Source of the DNA: Xanthobacteraceae bacterium
GTDB taxonomy: Bacteria > Pseudomonadota > Alphaproteobacteria > Rhizobiales > Xanthobacteraceae
Direction: 5' to 3'
Length of the DNA stretch: 64,000 nucleotides
NCBI GenBank assembly: GCA_019752575.1
Contig: JAIELW010000004.1
Location: forward strand, 186,001 to 250,000
In this document: positions 1-8,602 of the stretch, piece by piece
How positions within the stretch are numbered: position 1 is the stretch's first letter
Layout: the number at the start of each line of letters is the position of its first letter
Program-made: the position numbers and the translations under genes
Notes under the pieces: generated by a model
The model's database searches: none
What the model saw: the letters and a program-made list of their open reading frames with translations, nothing else
Told to the model about the DNA's origin: nothing

Positions 1-498
1 GCGGCCGAAATCGTGGCACTCGGCTTGCCGCAGTACTTTTCGCGCAACGACGGCAGAAACCTTGTCGAGCGGGCGCTTGCGGCAGTGGACCTGCTCCCGG
101 CACGCGAGCAGGTCTATGACACGCTTTCGGGCGGCGAGCGCCAGCGCGTTCAGCTCGCGCGCGTGTTGGTCCAGCTCTGGGCCCATGGCGGAAAGGGGTA
201 TCTGCTTCTCGACGAGCCGACCGCGAGCCTCGATCTGCCGCATCAGCTTGCGACGCTTCGCATCGCGCGTGAGCATGCGGCGGCGGGTGGGGGCGTTCTC
301 GCCGTTCTTCACGACATCAACTTAGCCGTCATGGCCGCCGACGAGATCGTTGCGATGCGCGAGGGCCGCGTGATCGCGCGCGGGGCCCCTAAAGAGATCG
401 TCACCGACGAGCTGATTCACGCTCTATATGGAGTGAAGGCGCGCGTCGGATCAGTGCCGGAGGGGCCTTTTCTGTTACCGCAGGGCGTCTTTTCCTGA
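1..498 (+). CDS. hmuV: Heme ABC transporter ATP-binding protein HmuV, 5'-truncated by window edge
   Basis: This is the C-terminal part of an ABC transporter ATPase that would power heme uptake from the cytoplasmic face of the inner membrane. The frame is open from base 1, so the Walker A region lies outside the window. Visible are the ABC signature LSGGERQRVQLARV, the Walker B segment YLLLDEPTASLD and the H-loop histidine in LAVLHDINLA. The signature-to-Walker-B stretch and the ending (GVKARVGSVPEG) resemble HmuV rather than siderophore ATPases such as FecE, which remain the alternative. It is the first gene of the window, so its permease partners cannot be seen. The stop at 496-498 is followed by tRNA-Lys. 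Confidence 0.85.
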   Translation, partial: AAEIVALGLPQYFSRNDGRNLVERALAAVDLLPAREQVYDTLSGGERQRVQLARVLVQLWAHGGKGYLLLDEPTASLDLPHQLATLRIAREHAAAGGGVLAVLHDINLAVMAADEIVAMREGRVIARGAPKEIVTDELIHALYGVKARVGSVPEGPFLLPQGVFS

Positions 499-516
499 AC
501 CTGCTGCCCTCGCGCC

Positions 517-545
517 TTGACGTGCATAGGATGGGTCCGTACCAG
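517..545 (+). promoter_or_regulatory. Possible promoter of tRNA-Lys
   Basis: A CTTGACG -35-like element (TTGACG at 517-522) is followed after 17 bases by TACCAG at 540-545, and the tRNA begins at 557. The spacing and the CTTGAC core fit alphaproteobacterial housekeeping promoters, but the -10 element is poor. This is inference from pattern only. Confidence 0.3.
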
Positions 546-556
546 TCCGCCCGGCA

Positions 557-631
557 GGGCCCGTAGCTCAGTGGTAGAGCACCTGACTTTTAATCAGGGT
601 GTCGATGGTTCGATCCCATCCGGGCTCACCA
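557..631 (+). tRNA. tRNA-Lys (anticodon UUU)
   Basis: A full cloverleaf can be drawn. The acceptor stem GGGCCCG pairs with CGGGCTC (one G-U pair). The anticodon stem CCTGA/TCAGG carries the loop CTTTTAA, which gives anticodon TTT. The T arm GATGG TTCGATC CCATC is intact. The discriminator A is followed by an encoded CCA at 629-631. The length is 75 bases including CCA. Confidence 0.96.
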
Positions 632-920
632 GCCAATCCATAGCGCAATCCAGACGCGGCCTTCCGTCTCGCGGGAGGGTGATTTCTGAACGCATGTTCA
701 GACGTCACAAATCTGTAGAACCGCTTGGAACCGCTGCCCAGCATCGCGCGTTCATGAACGCACTATCCGAATTCCTGAATTGTCTCATAATCCGTGAAAT
801 AAAGTCTCTTGGGCGCGCTTTGCAGACGGGCTTGGTAACGGGAAAGATCACCGAAAGTTGTGGCGACGGACTTCGCGCCGGCGTCGGGTGCTCGCCCGAA
901 TTCAGATCGCATTCAGTTAG
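632..920. other. Gene-poor gap after tRNA-Lys
   Basis: I see no credible gene here. The forward frame that runs through 517-945 crosses the tRNA, and the reverse frame at 705-941 has no family resemblance. Local base composition is less GC-rich than in the flanking genes. Together with the remnant at 921-1112 it makes the longest non-coding gap in the window (632-1183). Confidence 0.5.
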
Positions 921-1112
921 CGTGACGCAATATCGCGGCATCTAGTTCGTGATACTTGCGCCGAAGAGCTGACCGACCGCGTCGGCGAAGTGCTGAACGG
1001 CTACGGCGTAGAAATACATCAGGCACAGCTTACCGAATTTGCGCCTTGCACCGCGCTTGCGATCAACGGCAATGCCGCGGTCGGCAACTATCAACTTTGG
1101 TCTGGCTTCTGA
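921..1112 (+). pseudogene. Possible remnant of an SPFH/Band 7 domain protein (C-terminal fragment)
   Basis: A frame open from 921 (just after a stop at 918-920) to TGA at 1110-1112 encodes about 63 residues with no plausible start codon or ribosome-binding site. The segment ELTDRVGEVLNGYGVEI followed by QAQLTEFAPC resembles, from memory, the end of a prohibitin/stomatin-like SPFH domain, where an amphipathic helix leads to the strand V-x-R-V-x-L-T-D/E-F-A-P. The upstream half is missing and other frames do not restore it. I read it as a decayed gene or a recombination scar. A chance open frame is the alternative. Confidence 0.4.
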
Positions 1113-1183
1113 TCCCGGAGAAATACTGCGGTTGACCGGGCACAGGCACTCCGGTTGAATCGGCTTTTACGGAGTTCCCGCTT

Positions 1184-2347
1184 ATGCCCGTCTTGAACCG
1201 CATCGCCGATCAGGCTGGCGAAGTCGCCGAATGGCGCCGTCATCTGCATCAGTATCCCGAACTTCTCTACGAAGTGCATGAGACCGCGAAGACGGTTACA
1301 GAGAAACTGAAAGCCTTCGGTTGCGACGAAGTGGTGCCGGGTATCGGCCGCACCGGCGTCGTCGGCGTCATCAAGGGTAACAAGCCCGGCTCGAAGGTCA
1401 TCGGCATGCGCGCCGACATGGATGCGCTGCCGCTCGATGAGATCACCGGAAAGCCTTATGCGTCGAAAGTGCCGGGCAAGATGCATGCGTGCGGCCATGA
1501 CGGCCACACGGCGATGCTGCTCGGTGCTGCGCGCCATCTCTGCGAGACGCGAAACTTCGCGGGCACCGCCATCGTAATCTTCCAGCCGGCTGAAGAGGGC
1601 GGCGCCGGCGCGAAAGCGATGATCGACGACGGCTTGATGACGCGCTTCAACATCGGCGAGGTTTACGGCATGCACAACATGCCCGGCCTGCCGGTCGGCA
1701 AGTTCGCGATGCGCGCGGGCCCGATCATGGCGGCAGCGGACCGGCTCGCGATCGAGATCGAAGGCGTCGGCGGTCATGCGGCGCGCCCGCACTTCGCAGT
1801 CGATACCGTGCTCGTGGGTTCGCAGATCATCAATGCGCTGCAGAGCATTGTCGCGCGCAACGTCGATCCGCTGGAAAGCGCGGTTGTGTCGATCACACTG
1901 TTTCAGGCCGGCCATACCGACAACGTGATCCCGCAAACCGCGCTTCTGCGCGGTACGGCCCGCAGTCTTCGTCCGAGCATTCGCGATCTTCTGGAAAAGC
2001 GGATCGTGGAAGTCGCCGAAGGCATCGCCAAGTTGCACGGCGCCAAAGCGAAAGTGAAGTACTCGCGCGACTATCCGGTCGTCGTGAACAACGAGAACGC
2101 GGTCGATTTCGCATCGTCGGTCGCGCGCGAAATCGCGGGCGAGGCGAACGTCGATACGAAAACGCCGCCGGTCATGGGCGGCGAGGACTTCGCCTTCATG
2201 CTGGAGGCGCGTCCCGGCGCCTTCATCTTTATGGGCAACGGCGACAGCGCGAACCTCCACCATCCGGCTTATGACTTCGACGACAGTGCGATTCCTTATG
2301 GCGCTTCGTACTGGGTGCGTCTCGCCGAAAAAGCGATGCCGGCTTAA
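1184..2347 (+). CDS. M20 family metallo-amidohydrolase (hippurate hydrolase / N-acyl amino acid amidohydrolase type)
   Basis: The 387-residue protein would hydrolyse an N-acyl amino acid amide bond using two metal ions. Family landmarks are the substrate/metal motif HACGHDGHT (Cys103, His105), the Glu137-Glu138 pair in QPAEEGGAGA, His164 in GMHNMPG and a late histidine in LHHPAYDF. The dimerisation (lid) domain sits in the middle, around residues 185-300, with GVGGHAARPH at its start. A GGAG Shine-Dalgarno sequence precedes the ATG. The natural substrate cannot be told from sequence, because hippurate hydrolase, IAA-amino acid hydrolase and aminoacylase annotations overlap in this family. Its stop overlaps the stop of the convergent EamA gene (TTAA at 2344-2347). 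Confidence 0.9.
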   Translation: MPVLNRIADQAGEVAEWRRHLHQYPELLYEVHETAKTVTEKLKAFGCDEVVPGIGRTGVVGVIKGNKPGSKVIGMRADMDALPLDEITGKPYASKVPGKMHACGHDGHTAMLLGAARHLCETRNFAGTAIVIFQPAEEGGAGAKAMIDDGLMTRFNIGEVYGMHNMPGLPVGKFAMRAGPIMAAADRLAIEIEGVGGHAARPHFAVDTVLVGSQIINALQSIVARNVDPLESAVVSITLFQAGHTDNVIPQTALLRGTARSLRPSIRDLLEKRIVEVAEGIAKLHGAKAKVKYSRDYPVVVNNENAVDFASSVAREIAGEANVDTKTPPVMGGEDFAFMLEARPGAFIFMGNGDSANLHHPAYDFDDSAIPYGASYWVRLAEKAMPA

Positions 2348-3252
2348 GCGCGGCGTTTCTTGAACGGCTCGGTCGCGAGCGTAATCCCGCCGAGTACGAG
2401 CGCAAGCCCGACCGCATGATAGGTGTAGAGCTGTTCGCCGAGCGCGATGACAGCGAGGGCCGCGCCGTACACCGGCAATAGATAAAGCGACATTCCGGTC
2501 AGTGACGGTCCCGCGTACTTGACCAGGATTTGATAAAGTCCAAAGGCGATCACCGACGGGAACAGCGCGAGCGCAAGAATTGCGGTCCATTGCGTTTGTC
2601 CATACGGAAACGCGCCAAGCGCGAATAATTCGTAGAACATGAAGGGTGCGAGCGTGAGCGAACCCGCAATCGTGATCGCGGCGAACAGCGGCAGGGTTGG
2701 CAGCGCCTTCAACTCCTTGCGTTTCAGGATTACCGAATAGACCGCCCACGCGAATGCACATACCGCAATCCCGATATCGCCGATGCTGAATTGCCAGGTG
2801 AGCAGGCGGCTCAACTCGCCGTGCAGTATGATGACGGCGACTCCCGCGAAGCCGATCAAGGTACCGAGCAAGCGAGCCGCGGATAAGCGTTCGCGAAAGA
2901 AGAGCGCCTCAAGAAGAACAATCGAGATCGCCGACGACGAATAGATCAGTGCGGCGTTGCTCGCCGTCGTATATCGCAGCGAGAGATAAACACCCGCGCC
3001 GCAGATCACCATGCCGAGCACACCGAGCCAGAAGAGTTCGCGCCACAATGTCCGGAACGAAGCGAAGTGAGCAACGAGTCCGCGCCACGCGAACGGCAAG
3101 AGCATCAGGCTCGCGAGAAACCAGCGCCAGAACGCAAGCGTCGAGGGCTCGACCGCGTGCGTGACCGCGCGGCCGATGATCAAATTCGAGACGAAGAAGA
3201 GCGGCATCGCGAACAGAAGCGCGTAGATGCCAAGCCGGGAGGGAGACTGCAT
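2344..3252 (-). CDS. EamA/RhaT-type drug/metabolite (DMT) transporter
   Basis: This 302-residue inner-membrane protein has about ten hydrophobic helices arranged as two EamA repeats. The first runs to about residue 140 and contains TASNAALIYSSSAISIVLLE. The second starts near residue 160 with GIAVCAFAWAVYSVILKRK. The length is normal for the family. DMT proteins usually export or exchange small metabolites such as amino acids or sugars, but the substrate cannot be predicted. The start ATG at 3252 gives a short cytoplasmic N-terminus before the first helix. It converges on, and overlaps by four bases, the M20 amidohydrolase gene. Confidence 0.88.
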   Translation of the reverse strand: MQSPSRLGIYALLFAMPLFFVSNLIIGRAVTHAVEPSTLAFWRWFLASLMLLPFAWRGLVAHFASFRTLWRELFWLGVLGMVICGAGVYLSLRYTTASNAALIYSSSAISIVLLEALFFRERLSAARLLGTLIGFAGVAVIILHGELSRLLTWQFSIGDIGIAVCAFAWAVYSVILKRKELKALPTLPLFAAITIAGSLTLAPFMFYELFALGAFPYGQTQWTAILALALFPSVIAFGLYQILVKYAGPSLTGMSLYLLPVYGAALAVIALGEQLYTYHAVGLALVLGGITLATEPFKKRRA

Positions 3253-3307
3253 CGCGCCGAGCCTTTAGCCCGAACCGGCGGCGCGAGCTACGCCGGAAAT
3301 GCAGAGC

Positions 3308-4147
3308 TTAGCGGAGCGAAAGACGCTGGCCGTCGAATACGGTCGGAATGCAAGGCACGCCGTTGGTCTGCAGCCGGGCGCAGACGCGCGCCGCGGCCGC
3401 AGCATTGGCGAGCGGCCCGGCGACGAGACGCAACTCGACCGTTCCGGCCTTCTGGCCTTCCTTTACGCTAATCAGCGGGCGTAACCCATCCAGCGTAGAG
3501 CCATGATTGCCGCGCAACGTCGCCCAGCGTGCGCGCAGTCCATCCACGGTCTTCTCGCCGCCGAGATCCACGCCGAATTCGGTCCGTGTCGTGTTCTCGG
3601 CATTGAGCGGCGAATTGGTTTCGTTGTTCGCGACCAAGGGCGCCGCCGGAACGACGGTCGTGTTCATCTGTTGGGTTTGTTGCGGCGTAGCTTTGCTGTT
3701 GTCCTGCGGCCGGGGCTCGGGATTGGGCGGGGTCAGAACTTGAACCGGGGGCGCTTGCGGGGGCGCAAAGGGCTCGTCGTTCGGTATCGGCGGCGCCTTC
3801 TTCTGCTGCGGGATCGTCGCCGTGATGTCGCCGACGGAACGCTCCAACTGCTCGAGCCGCGTTGCCAGCCGGTCGCGTTCGGAGGCGAGCACCCGGACCG
3901 CGTCGTTCAGCCGGCCGATCTCCCGCTCGGACTTCGGATCGGCGACGATCTGAGGAGCCGAAGGCACCATGGCGATGGAGGGCTGCACGACCGGCGCCCT
4001 GCCGTCGCGCCAGATATAGGTCGAACCGGCGGCGCTGATCGCTCCGAGCGCCGCAATGGCCCAGACCGTATAGATCGCCGCCATCCGCGGAGCCTTTTTC
4101 ACAGGCTTGCGGTCTTTGCGGGGGTCGATCTTCGGCGTAACGGTCAT
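3308..4147 (-). CDS. Membrane-anchored protein with coiled coil, Pro/Gln-rich linker and SPOR-like C-terminus
   Basis: The 279-residue protein has a basic N-terminus, one transmembrane segment (about 22-46) and a predicted coiled coil (about 75-110, SEREIGRLNDAVRVLASERD). A proline- and glutamine-rich linker follows, then an 80-residue C-terminal domain that looks SPOR-like (about 200-279, WATLRGNHGSTLDGLRPLIS and VCARLQTNGVPCIPTVFDGQ). SPOR domains bind denuded septal peptidoglycan, so a periplasmic envelope role is likely but inferred. It is transcribed divergently from glmU, with a shared upstream region of about 130 bases. No catalytic motif is visible. Confidence 0.72.
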   Translation of the reverse strand: MTVTPKIDPRKDRKPVKKAPRMAAIYTVWAIAALGAISAAGSTYIWRDGRAPVVQPSIAMVPSAPQIVADPKSEREIGRLNDAVRVLASERDRLATRLEQLERSVGDITATIPQQKKAPPIPNDEPFAPPQAPPVQVLTPPNPEPRPQDNSKATPQQTQQMNTTVVPAAPLVANNETNSPLNAENTTRTEFGVDLGGEKTVDGLRARWATLRGNHGSTLDGLRPLISVKEGQKAGTVELRLVAGPLANAAAAARVCARLQTNGVPCIPTVFDGQRLSLR

Positions 4148-4279
4148 GCGGCCTGCGGTTTCGCGAATCGCTTGCGGGAATCTAGCAGAGTCGGGCCGAT
4201 AGCCCGCCGCTGGCTTCCGGCAGCGGGTCTCATCGGCTAAACCGCCTCCGCCGCTCGCGGCCTATTGGGAACTCGATAT

Positions 4280-5620
4280 TTGACTCCGACCACGATCCTC
4301 ATTCTCGCCGCCGGCGAAGGCACCCGGATGCGCTCGGCGCTACCGAAGGTGCTGCACAAAGTGGGAGGCAGAAGCCTGATCGCCCACGTGCTCGAAGCCG
4401 CCAAGGCGAGCGGCGCAAAAGCGCTCGATGTTGTGATCGGGCCCGAGCGTGAGGATGTGGCGGCCGAAGTGCGCAGCCGCACGACCGGCGCGCGCGTTTA
4501 TATACAACGCGACAGGCTCGGCACCGCCCACGCAGTGCTCTGTGCGAAGCAAGCGCTCGGCAATGGCAACGATCTCATTGTCGCTTTCGGCGATACGCCG
4601 CTGGTCCGCGCGGAAACATTCGCGATGCTGGCCTATGCGTTGAAGGACGCAGCCGTGGCGGTGCTCGGATTCCGTCCGGAAAATCCGCAAGGATACGGAC
4701 GGCTGATCCAGGAAGGCGGCAATCTCGTCGCGATCCGCGAGGAGAAGGATACAAGCGAAGCGGAGAAGAAAATCACACTCTGCAACGCCGGCATCATGGC
4801 CTTTTCCGGCAAACATGCGTTGCCGCTGATCGAGGCCATCGGCAACAACAATTCCAAGCGCGAATATTATCTGACCGACGCGGTTGCGATCGCGCGGAGC
4901 AAAAACCTGAACGTCACGGTGCGCGAAGCGCCGGAGGAGGAAGTCATGGGCATCAACGATCGCACGCAACTTGCGCAGGCCGAAGCCGAATTGCAGAAGC
5001 GCATGCGCAAAGCCGCACTCGAAAGCGGCGTCACACTCGCCGCGCCCGAAACGGTGTACTTCAGCGCCGATACGAAGCTCGGCATGGACGTGACCGTCGA
5101 ACCGAACGTCGTCTTTGGACCGGGCGTCGTCGTGAAGGACAATGCTACGATCAGAGCCTTTTCGCATCTCGAAGGCGCGGAAATCGGCGAGGGCGCTGTC
5201 GTCGGTCCCTACGCGCGGCTGCGTCCGGGCACCAAGCTGGGCGCCAAAGTAAAAATCGGAAACTTTGTCGAAGTGAAAGCGGCGACCTTCGGCGACGGCG
5301 CGAAGGCCAATCATCTTTCCTATGTCGGCGACGCGAGCGTCGGCGCGAACGCGAACATCGGTGCCGGCACGATTACGTGCAATTACGACGGCTACGACAA
5401 GCACAAGACCGAAATCGGCGAGGGTGCCTTTATCGGTTCGAACTCCGCGCTGGTCGCGCCCGTGAAGGTCGGCAAAGGCGCCTATGTCGGCACCGGCTCG
5501 GTCGTGACCGACGATGTGCCGGCGGACGCGCTCGCGGTCGCGCGCGGACGGCAATCCGTTAAGGAAGGCTGGGCCGCGGAGCAGCGCAAACGGCGCGGAA
5601 AAGCCGCAAAACACGATTAA
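4280..5620 (+). CDS. glmU: Bifunctional UDP-N-acetylglucosamine pyrophosphorylase / glucosamine-1-phosphate N-acetyltransferase GlmU
   Basis: GlmU acetylates glucosamine-1-phosphate and then couples it to UTP, giving UDP-GlcNAc for peptidoglycan and lipopolysaccharide. The N-terminal nucleotidyltransferase carries LAAGEGTRM (residues 9-17) and LPKVLH. The C-terminal left-handed beta-helix (from about residue 250) shows hexapeptide repeats and the catalytic NHLSYVGD motif. I place the start at TTG 4280, with GGGA nine bases upstream, because the protein then begins directly before the first strand. An in-frame TTG at 4265 would add five residues and has no clear ribosome-binding site. It lies directly upstream of glmS, which supplies the precursor pathway, on the same strand. 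Confidence 0.96.
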   Translation: MTPTTILILAAGEGTRMRSALPKVLHKVGGRSLIAHVLEAAKASGAKALDVVIGPEREDVAAEVRSRTTGARVYIQRDRLGTAHAVLCAKQALGNGNDLIVAFGDTPLVRAETFAMLAYALKDAAVAVLGFRPENPQGYGRLIQEGGNLVAIREEKDTSEAEKKITLCNAGIMAFSGKHALPLIEAIGNNNSKREYYLTDAVAIARSKNLNVTVREAPEEEVMGINDRTQLAQAEAELQKRMRKAALESGVTLAAPETVYFSADTKLGMDVTVEPNVVFGPGVVVKDNATIRAFSHLEGAEIGEGAVVGPYARLRPGTKLGAKVKIGNFVEVKAATFGDGAKANHLSYVGDASVGANANIGAGTITCNYDGYDKHKTEIGEGAFIGSNSALVAPVKVGKGAYVGTGSVVTDDVPADALAVARGRQSVKEGWAAEQRKRRGKAAKHD

Positions 5621-5660
5621 CGAAACGTCGAAATCCTCCGCAACGGATTTTGATTTCGCA

Positions 5661-5696
5661 CTACCCGGGAACGCCTCTTAAACGGGTTCCGGGTAG
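5661..5696 (+). promoter_or_regulatory. Inverted repeat in the glmU-glmS intergenic region (leader hairpin or attenuator candidate)
   Basis: CTACCCGG at 5661-5668 pairs with CCGGGTAG at 5689-5696. The inner arms continue the pairing after a one-base bulge (AAC with GTT), leaving a short AT-richer loop. The hairpin ends 32 bases before the glmS ATG and is not followed by a T-run, so a simple intrinsic terminator is unlikely. An RNA element controlling glmS, or a processing site between the two genes, is possible. It bears no resemblance to the glmS ribozyme that I can see. Confidence 0.45.
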
Positions 5697-5728
5697 ATTC
5701 ACGGGACAAGAAGAGGGCGGTTCGTCGC

Positions 5729-7552
5729 ATGTGCGGCATCGTAGGCATTCTCGGAAAATCGGCGGTCGCGCCGCAGCTCGTCGAAGCGCTGAAGCTCTTG
5801 GAATATCGCGGCTACGACTCGGCTGGTGTCGCCACGTTAGAGGCCGGTTCGCTCACGCGCCGCCGCGCTGAAGGCAAGCTGCGCGAACTCGAAACCCGCC
5901 TGCACAAAGAACCGCTTTCCGGCACCATCGGCATCGGGCACACGCGCTGGGCGACGCACGGCGCACCAAACGAAACCAACGCGCATCCGCACGCGACCGA
6001 AAAGCTCGCCGTGGTTCACAACGGTATTATCGAAAACTTCCGCGAACTCCGCGAGGAACTCGAAAAAGACGGCGCGGAATTCTCGACCGAGACGGATTCC
6101 GAAGTTGTCGCTCATCTCGTGACGATAGCGATGCAGAACGGCAAGAGCCCGGTTGAGGCGGTGGCGGAGAGCTTGCCGAAGCTGCGCGGCGCGTTCGCGC
6201 TCGGGTTCCTGTTCAACGGCGAGAACAATCTTCTGATCGGCGCACGAAAAGGCAGCCCGCTCGCGGTCGGTTACGGCTCCGGCGAAATGTATCTCGGTTC
6301 CGACGCAATCGCGCTCGCGCCTCTGACCAACAAGATCGCCTATCTCGAGGAAGGCGATCTCGCGGTGCTGACGCGCGACAGCGTCGAGATCCGCGACGAG
6401 AAGGGCAAGAAGGTCGAACGCGCAACGCAGATCGTCGCCGCGGGTTCCTTCATCGTCGACAAGGGCAATCACCGCCACTTCATGGCGAAGGAAATTCACG
6501 AGCAGCCGGAAGTCGTCGGCCACACGCTCTCGCACTATATCGACATGTCGCGCGAAGAAGTGCGGCTGCCGAACCTGCCGTTCGACTTCAAAAATCTCGA
6601 ACGCATCACGATCTCAGCCTGCGGCACCGCGTTCTACGCCGGCCTTGTCGCCAAATACTGGTTCGAGCGCTTCGCGCGCATCACCGTCGATGTCGATATC
6701 GCGTCCGAATTCCGCTATCGCGACGCGCCGCTTGCGAAAAACGGCCTTGCGATCTTCGTCTCGCAGTCGGGCGAGACCGCCGACACGCTCGCTTCGCTAC
6801 GCTACGCGAAGGAGCACGGGCAGCACACGCTTTCGATCGTGAACGTACCGACCTCGACGATCGCGCGCGAAAGCGTGTCGATCATGCCGACGCTCGCCGG
6901 CCCCGAGATCGGCGTCGCCTCGACCAAGGCCTTCACCTGTCAGCTTGCAGCGCTCGCCGTGCTTGCCATCGGCGCGGGCAAGGCGCGCGGACATCTCTCG
7001 CGCGAAGACGAGCGCAAGCTCGTACATGCGCTGATCGAAGTGCCGCGTCATATGGCTGAAGCCTTGAAGCTAGAACACGAGATCGAGCGTCTCGCGAAGC
7101 AATTGATGGACGCAAACGATGTGCTCTATCTCGGCCGCGGCACCAACTACCCGCTCGCGCTCGAAGGCGCGCTCAAGCTCAAGGAAATTTCCTACATTCA
7201 TGCCGAGGGCTATGCCGCCGGCGAGTTGAAGCACGGTCCCATTGCTCTCATCGACGAGCAGATGCCGGTCGTGGTGATCGCGCCGCACGACTTCGTCTTC
7301 GAGAAGACCGCCTCCAATATGCAGGAAGTGCTCGCGCGTGGCGGCCGTATCATTCTTGTCACCGACCGCAAGGGTGCGGCTTCGGCGGGCGTGAAGGCGG
7401 AAGCGGTGCTGACGCTGCCGGATATGCCGGCGACCGTGACGCCGCTCGTGTTTGCGATCCCGGTGCAATTGCTCGCGTACCATGTCGCCGTGCTGCGCGG
7501 CACCGATGTCGATCAGCCGCGCAATCTCGCGAAGTCCGTCACCGTCGAATAA
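5729..7552 (+). CDS. glmS: Glutamine--fructose-6-phosphate aminotransferase (isomerizing) GlmS
   Basis: GlmS makes glucosamine-6-phosphate from fructose-6-phosphate and glutamine, the entry step to UDP-GlcNAc. The 607-residue protein starts MCGIVGILGK, so Cys2 is the glutaminase nucleophile after Met removal. The class II amidotransferase domain spans about 2-220 and includes HTRWATHG. Two SIS sugar-isomerase domains follow (about 290-430 and 460-600), with SQSGETADT and the C-tail DQPRNLAKSVTVE typical of the family. An AAGAGGGCGG stretch upstream serves as ribosome-binding site. It probably forms an operon with glmU. The opposite-strand gene ends three bases after its stop. Confidence 0.98.
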   Translation: MCGIVGILGKSAVAPQLVEALKLLEYRGYDSAGVATLEAGSLTRRRAEGKLRELETRLHKEPLSGTIGIGHTRWATHGAPNETNAHPHATEKLAVVHNGIIENFRELREELEKDGAEFSTETDSEVVAHLVTIAMQNGKSPVEAVAESLPKLRGAFALGFLFNGENNLLIGARKGSPLAVGYGSGEMYLGSDAIALAPLTNKIAYLEEGDLAVLTRDSVEIRDEKGKKVERATQIVAAGSFIVDKGNHRHFMAKEIHEQPEVVGHTLSHYIDMSREEVRLPNLPFDFKNLERITISACGTAFYAGLVAKYWFERFARITVDVDIASEFRYRDAPLAKNGLAIFVSQSGETADTLASLRYAKEHGQHTLSIVNVPTSTIARESVSIMPTLAGPEIGVASTKAFTCQLAALAVLAIGAGKARGHLSREDERKLVHALIEVPRHMAEALKLEHEIERLAKQLMDANDVLYLGRGTNYPLALEGALKLKEISYIHAEGYAAGELKHGPIALIDEQMPVVVIAPHDFVFEKTASNMQEVLARGGRIILVTDRKGAASAGVKAEAVLTLPDMPATVTPLVFAIPVQLLAYHVAVLRGTDVDQPRNLAKSVTVE

Positions 7553-7555
7553 AAC

Positions 7556-7960
7556 TCAGCGATAAATCCGGAAATGTCCGGCGCCGCAAATGGCGCTGAA
7601 CAGTTGCGCCTTCGTGTAGTGCCCGCGAATATGAAGCGCCGCGTTCGGCCGTGGCGCGATCCCGGCGGTCTCGATGCGAACGACCCCGGTCTGCTCGTTG
7701 ATCGTTCCGGCCCAGTTCGACTCGCCGCTTTCGAACGAGATCGTTCCCTTCGAAATTCTCACGACCGGTATATCGACGCTGCGCGGGCAGCTATCGTTGA
7801 CGTGACGATAGCCGCGCTCTGCGCGATAGGTGCCGTCGGGCAACGGCGTTTCCAGACCGGCCATGGCCGGCATGATCAGCGCGAGCGGCAGCGCAACCGC
7901 GAGCCCATGCAGCCAGAGCGTTGGCGGCTTCTTCGATGAAAATGACGGTAATGAAGCCAT
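7556..7960 (-). CDS. Small secreted hypothetical protein
   Basis: I do not recognise a named family. The 134-residue product (ATG at 7960; a TTG at 7972 would add four residues) has a polar start and a hydrophobic segment, LWLHGLAVALPLALIMPAMA, ending in an AMA-type signal-peptidase site near residue 34. The mature part contains two cysteines (DSCPRS and AICGAG) that could form a disulfide, and ends in GHFRIYR. A periplasmic location is inferred. It converges on glmS with a three-base gap and diverges from the DUF805 gene. Confidence 0.6.
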   Translation of the reverse strand: MASLPSFSSKKPPTLWLHGLAVALPLALIMPAMAGLETPLPDGTYRAERGYRHVNDSCPRSVDIPVVRISKGTISFESGESNWAGTINEQTGVVRIETAGIAPRPNAALHIRGHYTKAQLFSAICGAGHFRIYR

Positions 7961-8125
7961 CGGTGCAGACAACGGACAACGAGAATAGGTTGATGTAGTC
8001 GGCGCAATGTGACGTTATCAAGTAAAATCCGCGGGTGCCGTGAATGTGAGCCGGGCGTGCCTGCCGATGCTTCCATTTTTTCGCGCCACCGCTAAGCTGA
8101 CGCAAGCATCGGCATCCGGCAGGGC

Positions 8126-8602
8126 ATGGCAATGAGCTTCGGCGACGCGATCGGCGAGTGTTTCTTCAACTACGCGAACTTCAGGGACCGGGCTGCTCGT
8201 GCGGAATACTGGTGGTGGATGTTGTTTGCGACGGTCGTTCTTTTGATCGCGCTGGCACTCGACTTTCTCGTCTTCCGCGGCTGGAGCATCGGGCCGTTCT
8301 ATCTCGTCTTCGGGCTTGCTTCGGTACTGCCCGGCCTTTCGGTCACGGTACGGCGATTGCACGACACCGGCCGCAGCGGCTGGTGGTTTATGATTCCGGT
8401 CGGATCTTTGGTTTTTGCCATGGTCGCAACCATCGCCGGTATGCTCCACGATCCCGTCGGCCCTCCTTCGATCGGATTGCTCTTAGTGATAGGACTTCCC
8501 ATTATTATTTTTCTCGGCAGCACGATTCTGCTGCTGGTGTGGATGTGCATACCCAGCGTGCCGGGTAACAACAGCTACGGACCCAACCGCTACGCCGCTT
8601 AA
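8126..8602 (+). CDS. DUF805 family inner-membrane protein (YhaH-like)
   Basis: The 158-residue protein carries the DUF805 hallmarks: an N-terminal segment ANFRDRAARAEYWWWMLF before the first helix, and the motif RLHDTGRSGWW (residues 77-87) between helices. About four transmembrane helices are visible. The C-terminus GNNSYGPNRYAA is also typical, the family often ending in G-x-N-x-(Y/F)-G. The function of the family is unknown. The start ATG at 8126 follows a GGCAGGGC stretch. Its stop codon overlaps the recG stop (TTAA at 8599-8602). Confidence 0.9.
   Translation: MAMSFGDAIGECFFNYANFRDRAARAEYWWWMLFATVVLLIALALDFLVFRGWSIGPFYLVFGLASVLPGLSVTVRRLHDTGRSGWWFMIPVGSLVFAMVATIAGMLHDPVGPPSIGLLLVIGLPIIIFLGSTILLLVWMCIPSVPGNNSYGPNRYAA

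Noticed and set aside
14-28. Exact sigma-54-like motif TGGCAC-N5-TTGC
   Set aside because: It lies inside the coding sequence of the heme ABC ATPase, far from any gene start in a suitable position. With a window of 64 kb one such match in GC-rich coding DNA is not surprising.
517-945. Forward open frame of 142 codons
   Set aside because: It runs through the tRNA-Lys gene and has no family resemblance.
1091-2761. Long reverse open frame (556 codons) opposite the M20 and EamA genes
   Set aside because: It is antisense to a clear amidohydrolase and composed mainly of Arg, Ala, Asp and His residues typical of shadow frames in GC-rich codon usage.
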